This document shows positions 51,736-64,000 of a DNA stretch of 64,000 bases, piece after piece. The DNA lies in contig JAQFVV010012441.1 of assembly GCA_028023455.1 (NCBI GenBank), forward strand, positions 1,113,911 to 1,177,910. The letters are read 5' to 3'. The notes under the pieces were generated by a model. That model was given only the letters and a program-made list of their open reading frames with translations. It was not told where the DNA came from and searched no databases. Every line of letters starts with the position of its first letter. Position 1 is the stretch's first letter. This DNA is from Epiperipatus broadwayi (Eukaryota; Onychophora; Udeonychophora; Euonychophora; Peripatidae). Both the position numbers and the translations under genes were made by a program.

Positions 51736-52261
51736 CTTATTTCAAGCCCAAAATAGACAAAATAGGAAACAAAAAGATGATAAGTCAGCTATTAGGATTT
51801 GTGTTCCATATGTAAAAGGAACTACAGACAGTATCGGACGTATATTAAAACGCTATAATATAGATACAGCATTTTCTGCTCATCAAAAGATCAGCAATAT
51901 AATAACCAAGCCTAAGGATTCAATCCCTCTTGAATCTCATGGTGTCTATCAAATCTCATGTAAAAATTGTAAAGCTTCTTACATAGGTATGAGTAATCGT
52001 CGCATCAGTGTTAGGAGGGATGAGCATGCTAATGCAGTTAAACAACACTCATCATCATCAGCACTCTCACTCCATACTATAGATTCAGGTCATAAAATAG
52101 ATTTTTCTAGTACCAGGATCATATCCAGATGTGATAATCTCTACCAATGCAAAATCAGAGAAGCCATTGAGATACTTAAAAGGCCAGATTGTATCAATAA
52201 GCGAGATGATACGTGCAAACTTCCTCCTATTTGGAAAGATTTCTTTAAAAAACATTCTTAA
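51734..52261 (+). pseudogene. PLE GIY-YIG endonuclease fragment, right arm
   Basis: Open from the palindrome centre to a TAA. The linker motif ICVPYVKGTTDSIGRILKRY is followed by the nuclease core GVYQISCKNCKASYIGMSNR, with GVY and YIG at PLE spacing. Next come the conserved Arg (RISVRRDEH), a His-containing stretch (LHTIDSGHKIDF) and the catalytic-Glu region (KIREAIEILKRPDCINKRDD). In PLEs this domain nicks target DNA. The fragment begins at the centre without start codon or RT, so no complete enzyme can be made from it. Confidence 0.88.
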
Positions 52262-52450
52262 ATTTAACATTTTTGCTATTGGTGGGATTTTTAAAGTTTT
52301 ATTCAAACCAGTGATTGTAGCGCCTCTACAACCGTCTTTCTACCTTTTTATAACTCTGTGGATGGCTTGTGTGACCAAGTCGAAACGTCAGTGTATTGGT
52401 ATTAAAAGTTTTTAACACGGATGAACCCGCAAAATATGTATTTTATATAT

Positions 52451-52913
52451 TTAACCCGTGCAAATCTTCGTTTTAACATATATATATATATCGATCACTA
52501 TAGTATATATATACAATAGATATAGATTATAAACAATTATTTATCAAAGATAACATTATATGGGCATATTTATTAACAAATTAATAACACAACACACATT
52601 TACACACACACGCCCAACATCAAATCATATATGCAAATCTCCAGCTAAATTTTGCACATGGTGCTTGAATAATTCTCTGTTAACAAATATATTATGCAAT
52701 ATTTTAAGTTGTAAAGTTTTTAATATTATATGTAAGCACACACACAAACATACACACACACACATATATATATATAGAGAGAGAGAGACAGAGAGAGAGA
52801 AAGTGAATGATAAATAGAAAACTCTGTGTTTCAATGTTGCTATTTTTTTCTTTTTCAAAAACACCTACTGTAACAGCAGAAAATTGCTTTATGTGAATAA
52901 TAAAATTCATTTA
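52451..52913. other. PLE flank and CA/GA microsatellites
   Basis: TTAACCCGTGCAAATCTTCG after the palindrome matches the flank of the PLE relic at 21687-21735. (CA)n, (TA)n and (GA)n tracts lie at 52735-52802. Confidence 0.6.
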
Positions 52914-53273
52914 CAGAAGGATGAGTCAAAAATTATCTGCACTCCAGTTGCATTAAAATTTCTCTGGGCCCCACAAAAAAGTGTAAGAAAGCTCAACCAA
53001 AGCAGCCGGACGCCCATTTTGAAGTGTTGGATCTTCTGTCTGTAATCCTGATATATTAGTACTGTCACCTGTTTGGCCCCCTTAAGACAATGGTAAGCTT
53101 GCTGCTCACCTTCTAACACTTTTAATGAGAAAATACGAAACTTGTTGACAGAACGACAAAGCGTATTTAAAAGTAGAGCGAGGGTATGTCGAAAAATGAT
53201 ATATTTGTCATTTCTGAAAGTTGATTAAAATAAATTCTATAACCCGAGTGCAGATTTTTTTTGACTCCCCTCA
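52914..53273. mobile_element. mariner/Tc1-like element, internally deleted
   Basis: The left end reads GATGAGTCAAAAATTATCTG and CACTC. The right end, reversed, reads GAGGGGAGTCAAAAAAAATC and TGCACTC. TA lies outside both ends (52912-52913 and 53274-53275). The 360 bp body has no intact transposase. A fragment on the minus strand, MGVRLLWLSFLTLF, may be a scrap of it. Confidence 0.75.
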
Positions 53274-53689
53274 TACATATATTTGGTTAAGAATAAATGT
53301 AAGCTTAAAAATCAATTGGTATTAAAACAGAAATCATAATATTTAAATAGATATGACGTAATCAATTCAGACTTGAGTATAGGCATGTCAAGTGCTGTTA
53401 CTTATCAATTGACAGTTGTTTAATTGTTTTTTATGGTTTTTCTTTTTTTATTTCACCCTTTTGCTAAAAACAACTAGATATTCATTTAACGATACAAATT
53501 TTTAAAATGCTTGAAAAATCTTATTTACCTGGGGGGGGGGGGGGATCCACGTTTTATTCGGATATAATTTTACCAAAAATCATGTCTGTCTTATGCTATA
53601 TACTAAAATCAATTTATAAATCCCAGAAGTTATCTGAATAAATTTTATTAACACTTTTTAAATATCATTAAACATTTCTTATACAATGC
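53274..53689. other. Intergenic sequence with a poly(G) tract
   Basis: A run of about 13 G at 53531-53543; nothing else recognised. Confidence 0.5.
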
Positions 53690-53695
53690 TTTATT
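53690..53695 (-). terminator. Poly(A) signal of the minus-strand gene
   Basis: AATAAA on the minus strand, 8 bases after the TAA stop of the final exon (53704-53706). The close spacing supports this being a true terminal exon. Confidence 0.7.
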
Positions 53696-53703
53696 CACAT
53701 ATA

Positions 53704-53939
53704 TTAAGCAGATGGCGTGGATGTTGGTGTAGAAGTTGGTGGTGATTGGTCTGGGGGTGGAGGATAATTGGGATAAGGTGGATAAGGATAAGGTGGATAT
53801 GCAGGGTAAGGATAAGGCTGCTGTGGATAAGAAGGAGGAGGTGCTGGATTACAGTTTGTAGGTCGTTTTGTCCCATGATTTCCATTGTGGAATCGCCCGT
53901 GACGCTTTTGAAGTAAATGCTTCTCTGTCAGATCATCAT
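53704..53939 (-). CDS. Small secreted Pro/Tyr-rich precursor: final exon
   Basis: The exon begins after an acceptor (ACTATTATTATAG, AG at 53941-53940) and joins the signal-peptide exon in phase, giving a 100-residue product. After the junction: an Asp run, LTEKHLLQKR with a dibasic KR, HGRFHNGNHGTKR with a second KR, and one cysteine (PTNCNPAPPPSYPQQ). Then comes a Pro/Tyr array (YPYPAYPPYPYPPYPNYPPP) and a Ser/Thr/Pro end. Stop TAA at 53706-53704. The pattern suggests a pro-protein cleaved at KR sites to release a short His/Gly/Asn peptide and a Pro/Tyr-rich mature part. Similar layouts occur in neuropeptide-like precursors, cnidarian capsule proteins and matrix or silk proteins. The family is not recognised. 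Confidence 0.8.
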
Positions 53940-54107
<168 letters not shown>

Positions 54108-56224
54108 AAAATATCAAAATTTAAAATAACATAAAATGCACCATATATTCTTATACTATTAATATTAATTAAAAAATAATAAAAAATAATAAAATAGTTT
54201 ATTGTTACAGAGTTTTCAAAACGTTTGAACATGGAGAGACAGATTTGATAAGTTATCCTGGATCTTGAACTCTGGGATTTATCTCTCCAATAATAATTAG
54301 CAATCAAGTAGTTAATTATTCTGAAAATCTGCAATGTTTGCCCACCAGAAATGACAGATTAATCTTTATCCAGAAGTCTTTATCTCTCAAATCCATATTC
54401 CATTGTGTTAAATCTCAGAGGACAAAATTAATTATTCAGTCTAAAGGATACAGACAAACTAAGAGAAAAATAAGAAAAACTTGATTTCTTTACCACTAGT
54501 AACAAAAACTGTATATATTCTCTTTTTATAATTACTGTTGATCGATTATATTAAACAGATATCTTTCTTCTCCAACTAACTAATAATTAAATGCCTAATA
54601 ATTAGCTAGAATGGTTGTCCAGATGTTCAGCAATCATGAGAATGAAAATGATGTCCAGATTCATTGTCTCATTGTCCAATATGATGATGGCAATATAAAT
54701 TAAACCAAAGCATGCCAAAAAAAAATAAAACTATTGGTTCGATCCTCATAATTTTTGGATAAGAATCCATCACTACTGTCATCCAGTTAAAATAGTCTCT
54801 CATGAATTAAGCAGTATGTTTAGTGGGACAGACAAATGAGTTTAAACAATGGTTATAGGTATTAGAAGTCTTTCCATATTTGTTGTCCAAATCCTGAATT
54901 GACAAATGACTACAGACATAGAGAGAAGCTACAATATGACTATGGAGATAAAGTGCCATACAGCAATTAAAATCAACAATATCAAATGATCAATCAAGAA
55001 AAACATCAGTTCTATGAAGAAGCATCTCAAGATCTATAAAACCAGACAAGTTAATGGTGAGACCAGGTGAGATGATGGACATATAAGAAAGCAATATAGG
55101 CATTCACCAAACAACTCTAAGAATAAAAATTTTATGCCTGCTATTTATCAGAAATAGATTTGAACCTTAGATAACAAATACTGCAGTTAGATATACTGAC
55201 TATTATAAGTTGAGAGCCTAGAAAAATGATAGTAAGTTCAAAATAGATTTTCTATAGCAATGAGATTTTAAACTGCAATATGGAACATCAGCAAATTTAA
55301 TAGTGGAGATAAGTGTCTTGAAGAATAAAGACTTTTCAGCTTCTGTCACCTTATTAAAACATTATTCATTAGACTAGTTAAGCATTTGAATGTTTCATTA
55401 TTCAAAGTTTATGAGACATTAAAATAGCATAAGTGAGGGTGCTAAACTTCAATATAAGAATCTTTAGTTATTGAATCCTTTAATCTACCACTGAACATAA
55501 TAGTGTAGGCCTGCTATCAAGACTTAAAACCATCCCTATACACCATTGCTAATACATAAATAAATAATTTGTTTTAAGTTAAATTTTGTTTTACACAAAT
55601 AAAATTAGTGTTTCAAAATTATTTATGATGTTAGAGTAATTTTGTAATTTTTACTTAGAAACAGCTTTTAGAAGTTTATAATTATCAACACAAAATTGTT
55701 GCATATTCAGAAGTATTATCAATGAGTTGATGATACAAAATTGAATAAGAGTTTAGATGACAGTAAAGTATCATTTATTAAAATTTTAAAGCTGTTAAAT
55801 GCTTTGGAAATGTGATAGAATGTAAATAGATCTAATGTTTTTTGGTTGCTAACTAAGATAAAGAAGGTTTATCATATTTTATTGACTTATTGACTCAGAA
55901 ATTTGCCTTGTAATATCGCTGTGTGACATATTTTAATTAGCCATACACAATATATTAAAGTTAGATAATCTTTTCATCTATTATAATTATGACTACTATT
56001 TATAAGAATGTTAAGTAGGGATTTTGTGGATTTTGATTACCAGTCTATTAGATGATATTGTTCAAATATTTACCAAATGAAAACTTTGAAACATGGCTAA
56101 TTATTGTGGCATCATTAGACATTTTACACTATTAGACATAATTTGAACTATTTACTATGCTTTTTTTGTTACTTCTTATATATAAACATATATACTCAAC
56201 CCACCACTCCACAAATGTATTTAG
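54108..56224. other. Intron of the minus-strand gene, nothing recognised
   Basis: AT-rich sequence between the two coding exons of the small secreted gene. No domain, no transposon ends and no extra exon seen. Confidence 0.45.
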
Positions 56225-56745
56225 AATAGGGATTAGCAGGCTCTTTATATATTACATATTGGTAATGCAAGCTATACAGGTCATGTGACATGTGGCTGAT
56301 TTTTATTAATATTATAGTTTTGCTATTAGGGCTTTGGCTATATTAAATTGCTAAGCCTACTAATATATGGGATAACTGAATTTGGTTCAGGCCCATAAAG
56401 TTATTTTAGTTAAAAAGCTGAATTTGAAGACATGTAGATGTCTGGAGATTTAGATCTTTTTCTTAATATTCAAGAATTAGATAAATGCTTGGCTTGAGTT
56501 AATATTTTGAATCTAATGTCCTAGCTCCCCACTAACCACTGCCATAGCTCAACACTGGTCTGGAGATGGGGACTATCATACATAAAGGCTTCGGGTATTT
56601 TCTCTTGTAACATTTATCATAAAAAAATAAAATAAATAAGCTTGTTTAGAGCTGTTAGTAGGCTCTTTATATATTACATATTGGTAATGCAAGCTATATA
56701 GGTCATGTGATATGCGATTGATTTTTACTAATATATATATATATA
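56225..56745. repeat. Direct repeat pair, ~95 bp (56235-56325 and 56655-56740)
   Basis: AGGCTCTTTATATATTACAT, ATTGGTAATGCAAGCTATA and GGTCATGTGA occur twice in the same order about 420 bp apart, with few differences. They may be terminal repeats of a short element or a duplicated insertion. Confidence 0.75.
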
Positions 56746-56749
56746 TATA

Positions 56750-57063
56750 TATGTAATAATGTTCAAGGTTAAATGGGTTTCTAAGTAATCATTAAAATCA
56801 GTCAACACTTAAACAATCCCAATATCAAGAAACCATCAACAATCTCAATCTATTGTCAAGGAAACCTTTTAAGTGTTGACTGATTTTAATGATTACTTAG
56901 AAACTCATTTAGCCTTGAGCATTATTACAATTATTATTTATGTAATACTTTGGGTGCAATTTGGAGGAATTCCACCTTTATTGTTAAAAAGAGTTTGCCT
57001 TGACAACAAGATGAGATCATTGATTGTTATTGATATTGCCATTGTTTAAGTGTTGACTGATTT

Positions 57064-57100
<37 letters not shown>
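56750..57100. repeat. Fold-back repeat, family C, plus a single arm
   Basis: A palindrome at 56750-56936: GTTTCTAAGTAATCATTAAA and ATCAGTCAACACTTAAA on the left, their inverse on the right. A further single arm lies at 56990-57072 (TTGCCTTGACAACAAGATGA to TTAAGTGTTGACTGATTTCA), followed by a (TA)n tract. Same family as 12728-12802. Confidence 0.8.
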
Positions 57101-57104
<4 letters not shown>

Positions 57105-60033
57105 TTGGCATATCTAATTTTTAATTTGGGGAAGTGAGATCATTGATTAAAAGGCAATGTTTAAGACTTTCAGGAATTTATTATAAACAATAGAGTGGGC
57201 ACAATTATAGACTCAACTACTACATGATAACAAATAAACAGTTTTACTTTTGGTAGTATTGGTTTGCGATATTTAAAAATAAAAATTCTGATCTTTATGT
57301 AAGGTGCAAAACATTTAGATCAACTTATGCCCATTTCTGTATTGGTGAGATGATATTATCCTGATACAATTCACTCAGATGTATTTTATTAATGGTGTGA
57401 GAAGATGTTTGGTAAAAATATGAATACCCAGCCAATTTTAAATTTAGGTTGTGGACTTAGAGAGTGGATACAACTCACTATATTGTGTATTTAAACTTTC
57501 AGCACTGATGTTAAGCTTGATAAAAATTGACTAGATAATGAATCAAAAATAGGTGATTTTCTAATTGATTAATTTGCTGAAAAAAATATATTTTTAATCC
57601 AGTAACTAACTATTTGCCATAGAAAAATCTGTAAATATTTTAAACTGAATCAGTATAATTTAAAATCCTTTAGATCGCAATTGAAATGAGAAAGGTAGAA
57701 TCCAGTAGTAATAACTTCCAAATATCTATGAAAGAAAAGTAATAATAAAGTCTAAGGAAAGTCCTGAGATGATAAACAATAGTTCTTTAAGGTTATGTTA
57801 TGTTAAAAAAAATTAACAGTGAAAGTAAATAAAAAATAATATGTGGAAAATAAAATATTATGTTATATAGTAATTAATAATGACAAATTTGAAAGTTGAT
57901 CCAAGTCAGCACGGTTAACAATATAGTCAGTAAGTTACTTTATATATTCATCATAATCTCTTACATTAATCAATTTGGACATGATGGTTCAGCTTTTTCC
58001 ACTGATGATAAAAATAACATAAGTAATATAATGGTATTAAGCTTTATTAGAGTATTTCAAAAAAAAAAAACCACAAAAACATTTTTGGTCTATATAAGCA
58101 ATTGTGTCGATTTTATTTTAATTAATAGTAAGAATTTATTTATACTTTTCTTGAGTAAAGGGAAGAAAACACACCTATCTCATTATTAACATAATTGGTC
58201 TAACATTTTATTTATACTTTATTTCAATCTATGAATGGTTTGTGTTAATCTACGGATTTAGTAAAGTCTGTTTTTGTTATTGAATAGTGAATTGTGAGGC
58301 AGATATCTCTCTAAAGCCTTTTGCAAAAGACAGACAAGTTAAAGATAGAGCTCATTGGACTAAGCCAATTCTACTCTTTAACTAAAACCAGTTAAATAGC
58401 CACTTAAGACTAATATTATGTGTGATTTTCAGAGTCATCTACTGGCTGAAATGTGAAAAAGAAATCCTAAAAATAAATATTTAAGTGAAATTTCAGATGT
58501 CGACTTGATAGGTTCATTATAATATGTACATAATCATTCAACATAGATGCCAAGATTTGAGCAAACTTATCTGTAAGATAAAATAAAAAGATAACACATT
58601 AATATAAACCTGAAGCAATTAAATCTTAAATTGATATTAGTGAAGAACAGTCATTGATGTGAGACATATAGATTCTGACATATTTTATTGATAATGAAAG
58701 AATAAACTTTCATTACAGGGATTAAGATTGAATATTTTTTGGTGAGATAAATTAAAAGAATTTATCTCAGCTAGTAGGATTTTAGGTAGCTTAAATGCAG
58801 AATAAAGATGAGAGGTAGAGATGAGTGATTCTCATATTAGCCAGTGGAGAGGACTTTATGGCTAAATATTACTAAGAAATAAGATTATTTCAGAAGTTTT
58901 GGTCACATTCAAGTTTATATCAAACAAATAAAAAAGAAAGTGAAAATCACTAAGAAAGTGAAAATTATTTTGCATATTAGACAAAGATGAGGAAGATAAT
59001 GTTTTAATGATGTATAGTACTGATAAGACTGGAATTGATCTGAGGATGTGGAAACTATAGCACTGCCCTCTAGTTTTCACTGAGTAGATATCCCTGAACT
59101 AGACTAAGAGAATTGCTTTTGTTAAAAGTAAACTGAAAAAAAGCATGTGATCTATGTCGGTATTAACCCACAAAATAATGATTCTGTTGACAGCAAATCA
59201 TTGATGTAGTTGTATATAGATGACACCTTTCAATGATAGAGTTGTTCACAGTTTGTTACAAATATGTATTAACGTGCTGATATTGTTCTTTATTTTACTC
59301 CTTTTAATAATAACCATGTTTGTTAACTACCAGTTGGTGAGATTGATTTTTGTTTTTAGCTTCTAGATAAAAATAATTTAATACTCATTGACAAACTGTT
59401 ATATAGATGGATTGACTATTGGCTAAAGGATAACTATAGCTTCAGTGTCAATAGAAGTGTAGAATCTCCCTTCCAAGTAATGAGACCTTTAACATATTTG
59501 CAATTATTGTCTATTTTATTTTTATAACGAATCCATTCTTCAGCAGTTTTTTTTTTTAAAAAAAATGATTGTTTGAATTGTAGAGAGAAATTTTTTTGAT
59601 GGGTTTTTTAAGATTGCTTGACAGAATAGCTGATATCCATTTTCTGACCAATAGTAAATAGCTACCTGAGTTGGTCATGAACTGTATGATTAAAATAAAA
59701 TAACTTTGCGATTTTATAAAAAAAATTGCAATGTTAATTTGAACCACATAACATGTAGATGCATAATCATATGCTATAAGACTTAAAAGGCGTACAGCAC
59801 TCTGAAATACTAGATATTACCCATTCCTGTATTAACAACCCCTAACATTACCTAGCTTTAATCTGAAAAGAATCGGAACATTCAACGTAACTAAAAAAAA
59901 TCTACTTTTACATATATTATATATTTAAAATTTCGTGTTGAAAATGTGGAAAATAAACGTAAATATTTTGTGAGTGAATAAAAATACAATTTTTTAAAAT
60001 TAAAACTAGATCAAACAATATAAAATCATTTAC
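57101..60033. other. Intron of the minus-strand gene, nothing recognised
   Basis: AT-rich, stop-rich on both strands; no transposon ends identified. Confidence 0.45.
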
Positions 60034-60100
60034 CATCTTGGGCTTCAGTTAGGATGCATATAGCTATGATTAGGAAAATGGCAATCAGTAATTTGTTCAT
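60034..60100 (-). CDS. Small secreted Pro/Tyr-rich precursor: signal-peptide exon
   Basis: On the minus strand, ATG at 60100 opens MNKLLIAIFLIIAICILTEA then QD. This is a clear signal peptide: a Lys near the start, a long hydrophobic core and a likely cleavage after TEA. The exon ends in phase 1 at a donor (GATG|GTAAAT, GT at 60033-60032) and joins 53939 in frame. An acceptor (TATTGATTTTCAG, AG at 60103-60102) lies one base before the ATG. So either an untranslated leader exon lies further upstream or a spliced leader is added here. The intron to the final exon is 6.1 kb. Expression level and tissue cannot be read from the sequence. Confidence 0.75.
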
Positions 60101-60103
60101 TCT

Positions 60104-60732
60104 GAAAATCAATAAAAACCATTAATATTTATAAAATATAGATAATTGTGAGTTTTAATACATTTTAATTTTATTTTGATAAATTCAAGCCTTTACATGA
60201 CCGCGATAAAGATTATTATTGAAAGTGAAAAACTCAATCATTTATTAAATCAGTACTTAAAAATTTGGCTTTTAGTTGAGATAGAGGTCACTACTATCTA
60301 ACTATAAATAATTGCTGAGATATTCTTGACTTCGTTTAAGGAGAAGTCACAATACACCACATCACATCACATCATCCCATCACTTCGAGTCTATCATCCA
60401 GAACCTTTAGTTTTCATAATGTTTCTCATTCATGCATCATTATGTAAATATTTACATTTTTTTTTATTCCCACGGCTTTAAAATTTTTGGAGCAATCAAT
60501 CATGAGGATATTGAATAATAAAAGATCAACTATTTTGGCTGCTTATGGTCATGGAAAAAGTAATCTATACTAGTAAGTGAAATCCTTGTTTTTCAATGGA
60601 GTGAATATTATTATGAAAATTATTAACCTTTATAATTAATTTATATTTCTGTAGACTATATTTTTGAATATGAATATAAAGTAATCATAGCCATTTTTTT
60701 TAGTTTATCTCAGTATATTTCTTAAATCAATA

Positions 60733-60734
<2 letters not shown>
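60104..60734. other. Upstream region of the minus-strand gene
   Basis: No TATA/Inr pair on the minus strand that I would call. AT-rich, with a short CACATCACATCA tract near 60358. Confidence 0.4.

Positions 60735-60798
<64 letters not shown>
60735..60798. repeat. (AAT)n microsatellite
   Basis: About 21 AAT units at the left border of a family B fold-back. Confidence 0.95.
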
Positions 60799-60800
<2 letters not shown>

Positions 60801-60814
60801 TAATAGATGAAATA

Positions 60815-61138
60815 CACAGGCTTATATATACCCGTGTCTATATATGTAATAGAGAGGGTATGAGCACAGACTTTCACATGACCCACCACTCTCCACACTA
60901 TCTCATAACACTGATACACCTGAACACACATATGTCGAAAAGATAAATAATCACCAATATACGTATTTCATGCTAAATCAGCAATCATCAGTTGGTCCAG
61001 ATTACCATCTCTACACATATATGCTACAAGTGCATTGGTGATTATTTATCTTTTCGACATATGTGTGTTCAGGTGTATCAGTGTTATGAGATAGTGTGAG
61101 AGTGGTGGGTCATGTGAAAGTCTGTGCTCGTACCCTAT
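60815..61138. repeat. Fold-back repeat, family B, complete palindrome
   Basis: Left arm from about 60855 (GGGTATGAGCACAGACTTTC, GACCCACCACTCTCC) and right arm to 61136 (GTGTATCAGTGTTATGAGAT, GTGGGTCATGTGAAAGTCTG, ending in the ACCC phrase). The loop holds CAGCAATCATCAGTTGGTCC. Both outer borders are trinucleotide microsatellites. Confidence 0.85.
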
Positions 61139-62184
<1,046 letters not shown>

Positions 62185-63035
62185 AGAGTTTCCCTACTTT
62201 GGACCGGCAATTGACCTGGAAAAATTTCGCGAACCGGTAAGTTTACTAAATAAGATGTTTCGCAAAAGTTTTTTTTGTATCGATTAGAAACTAATAAAAA
62301 AATCAAATAAAATAAATACATAAAAAATTGAGAAATAATTAGTAAAACAAGTAAAATATTAACATGAAATAAAATATTTCACAAAAGTGGTCATATCTAA
62401 TTTTTGTTTTGTATTGATTACAAATGAATTATCAAAATATTACAAGCAACAAATATACAGAATATTAACAAATAAATAAGTGATAAATTCATATTAACTG
62501 ATATTTAATTTTTAACGTGAAATTTGCTCCTACCTTTCACTTATTTTTTTCTTTCGATTCCATGGCTGCAAGGTTGTTTCAGAAAAACGAAATGCAACAC
62601 CAGAATCCAAAAGATTGTTGTATTTTGTTTTTATAAATGCTGATGATGAAAACGTCTTTTCGCATAAATAGATTGTGGAAAAATTTAGCAGTAATTTTAA
62701 AGCTTTCGTGCTAAGCTCTGGTTATTCATTATTTATTGTTATCCAAAATTTGATTAAAGTAATTTCCTTAAATTTGGATAAATATCGGAAGATAGCTCAA
62801 TAAGAGTTTCTTTTTCATAAAGATTAAGACTTGTTTGAATCAGATTTTGAAATTAAAAATGGATTTAATATCCCCATTTTTAATTTCCTGGGATCTGCAT
62901 TTTCTGAATAATATTGCTTGAAATTTTGCTGCAATATTTCATACAAATTTGATTAACATGATTCGGTTTATTGTTGAATGAATGCCGCTTGACCGGCAAA
63001 AAAATTTATGGACAACGGTTGGGAAACGCGGTAGT
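62185..63035 (-). pseudogene. hAT transposase relic (C-terminal dimerisation region)
   Basis: On the minus strand, scattered in-frame pieces match the C-terminus of ZBED/SCAND3-like hAT transposases: LNLYEKETLIELSSDIYPNL, NNQSLARKL, IFPQSIYAKRRF and KQNTTIFWILVLHFVF, near the end of the dimerisation domain. Several stops interrupt them. The outer ends resemble inverted hAT termini, GAGTTTCCCTACTTTGGACC near 62186 and, reversed, GCGTTTCCCAACCGTTGTCC near 63030, with CCGGTCAA-type subterminal motifs. I could not find a clean 8 bp target duplication. An open plus-strand frame at 61991-62287 overlaps its left end and is not called. Confidence 0.6.
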
Positions 63036-64000
63036 ATCACATCCAGCAACTTGAACAATATATTGATTGATCTTATAATTATGACATTGTATTTTTAAAT
63101 TTTTTTATCTTAAACAAAACTTTTCCAATCCTTTTATTTTACATCATAGATATTCAAAGTCATTTCCATGTAATAAAGTAGGTAAAATGATACCTATATA
63201 TAGCTAGTTTAGTTGGTGTAGTTATTTCTCTGTGAGAGTAATGAAATATTTCATTTTTTAAGGAATACAATCAGCTGAATTATATAAGAATGTAGTATAC
63301 GGAACTTTTTTTTTCTATTAGGCATTTCGTAATTCTGTGAATTTATTAAAAAAAGAACAAATTGAAAATAAAATATATAAATAACTTTTGTTAGTCATTC
63401 ACTATATTAAATATCTATTTAATGAATATTTCTGTAATATAATTTTCACTATACTACTCTCATGCAAAGTAGGCACTGGTTTCTATTTCCTTGTAATACC
63501 TTGTGGAGGCATGTAATTATAAACATATGACTACAGACATGTAAAAAAGACATAAATGCCCATTTTGAGAGTGGTGTATTGAAAATTACATTATAGAAAT
63601 ATTCATTAAGTGAAAAGAAAATGTGTTTTAAATAATTTATGTATGAATTGAAAAACTTTTATATTTTTTGTGTTGAAGAAATTGGCAAAGTAATAATATG
63701 TAATCAGTTATTAAGGGACACAGAGGCTAAACTCTCCATATGCTCTACTGTATAGCCTTTGTGTAAATATTAGGCTTCTGTTGATTCAATGTAAATGCTT
63801 GAAGGCAGAAAGGGTACAAATAATGCAGTTATGGAAAACTAAATATAAACAAAGTGATTATACAGAAAGTGGGTTATTGGTTTTTATGCTGGATTTGGGA
63901 ATAGATAAGGGGGATTTAGATATGAAGGTCATGGAGTTGACAAAGATTATGTTGTGGAAGTGGGATGGAGCAGGATATGGGAAAACTTAGGGTGAGGAAT
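63036..64000. other. AT-rich sequence to the window edge
   Basis: No gene supported. A frame at 63781-63990 ends close to the edge and has no domain or splice context I recognise. Confidence 0.35.

Larger units (their letters stand above)
51019..52450. mobile_element. Near-perfect 1,432 bp palindrome of Penelope-like element 3' halves
   Basis: Two 716 bp arms meet at 51734/51735 (AAGGCCTT centre) and are inverse copies without any indel. The one difference I find is T at 51470 against G at 51999. Both arms run from a point upstream of the GIY-YIG domain to the PLE terminus (TTTTGCGGGTTCATCCGTGT), which lies on the outside. The reverse transcriptase is absent. It directly follows the LINE relic. 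Alternatives are an inverted tandem PLE insertion, gene conversion between arms, or an assembly or library fold-back artefact. Confidence 0.92.

Noticed and set aside
63781-63990. 69-codon frame near the right edge
   Set aside because: No domain, no splice context and no repeat match I can name; too little evidence to call.

Overview
This is a stretch of a very AT-rich animal (metazoan) nuclear genome. The signs are GT-AG introns, AATAAA poly(A) signals, tRNA-headed SINEs, animal-type hAT, mariner/Tigger and piggyBac-like DNA transposons, LINE relics, Penelope-like elements (PLEs) with GIY-YIG endonuclease domains, and tetranucleotide (TATC)n arrays over 500 bp long. Nothing looks prokaryotic. 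I cannot fix the phylum from sequence alone; an invertebrate is likely.

Two host genes can be supported. Both encode secreted, low-complexity proteins, and their 3' ends face each other. The plus-strand gene has a signal-peptide exon at 23496-23559, a probable small exon at 23646-23714 (or to 23725), and a 2.7 kb final exon at 42013-44696. That exon encodes a segment dense in N-glycosylation sequons, then about 50 copies of an 11-residue R/T/W/Q/P/E repeat with a 55-residue higher-order unit, then a Thr/Pro/Lys-rich tail. A poly(A) signal follows at 44835. A TATA/Inr/splice-donor cluster at 14040-14097 is a speculative promoter for it. The minus-strand gene has a signal-peptide exon at 60100-60034 and a final exon at 53939-53704 (100 residues in total), with a poly(A) signal 8 bases after the stop. 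Both predicted precursors read: signal peptide, leucine-containing pro-segment, dibasic KR site, then repetitive or proline-rich mature part.

The rest is transposon-derived or simple sequence. 1-9 kb: a 278 bp direct repeat, SINEs, a hAT element with a perfect 8 bp target duplication, a decayed PLE (reverse transcriptase plus GIY-YIG) and a Tigger-like element. 10-13 kb: a (TATC)n array and fold-back repeats. 14-16 kb: less AT-rich, CpG-containing blocks with promoter-like and CTCF-like motifs. 16.5-19.4 kb: palindromic and tandem repeats and a MITE. 21.6-26.5 kb: PLE palindromes and a (TATC)n array around the first coding exons. 27.3-38 kb: two diverged copies of a ~2.7 kb segmental duplication, each with private transposon insertions, enclosing a second MITE copy and a decayed coiled-coil gene. 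38.8-41.8 kb: a SINE, a LINE fragment and a 720 bp (TATC/TGTC)n array. 45-53.5 kb: a minisatellite, a hAT deletion derivative, fold-back clusters, a decayed LINE, a nearly perfect 1.43 kb PLE palindrome and a mariner-like element. 54-64 kb: the 6.1 kb intron of the minus-strand gene, more fold-backs and a decayed hAT transposase.

The most unusual items are the pair of secreted precursor genes with matching layout, the repeat hierarchy in the large exon, the repeated head-to-head arrangement of PLE 3' halves, and the segmental duplication whose two copies act as empty sites for each other's insertions.
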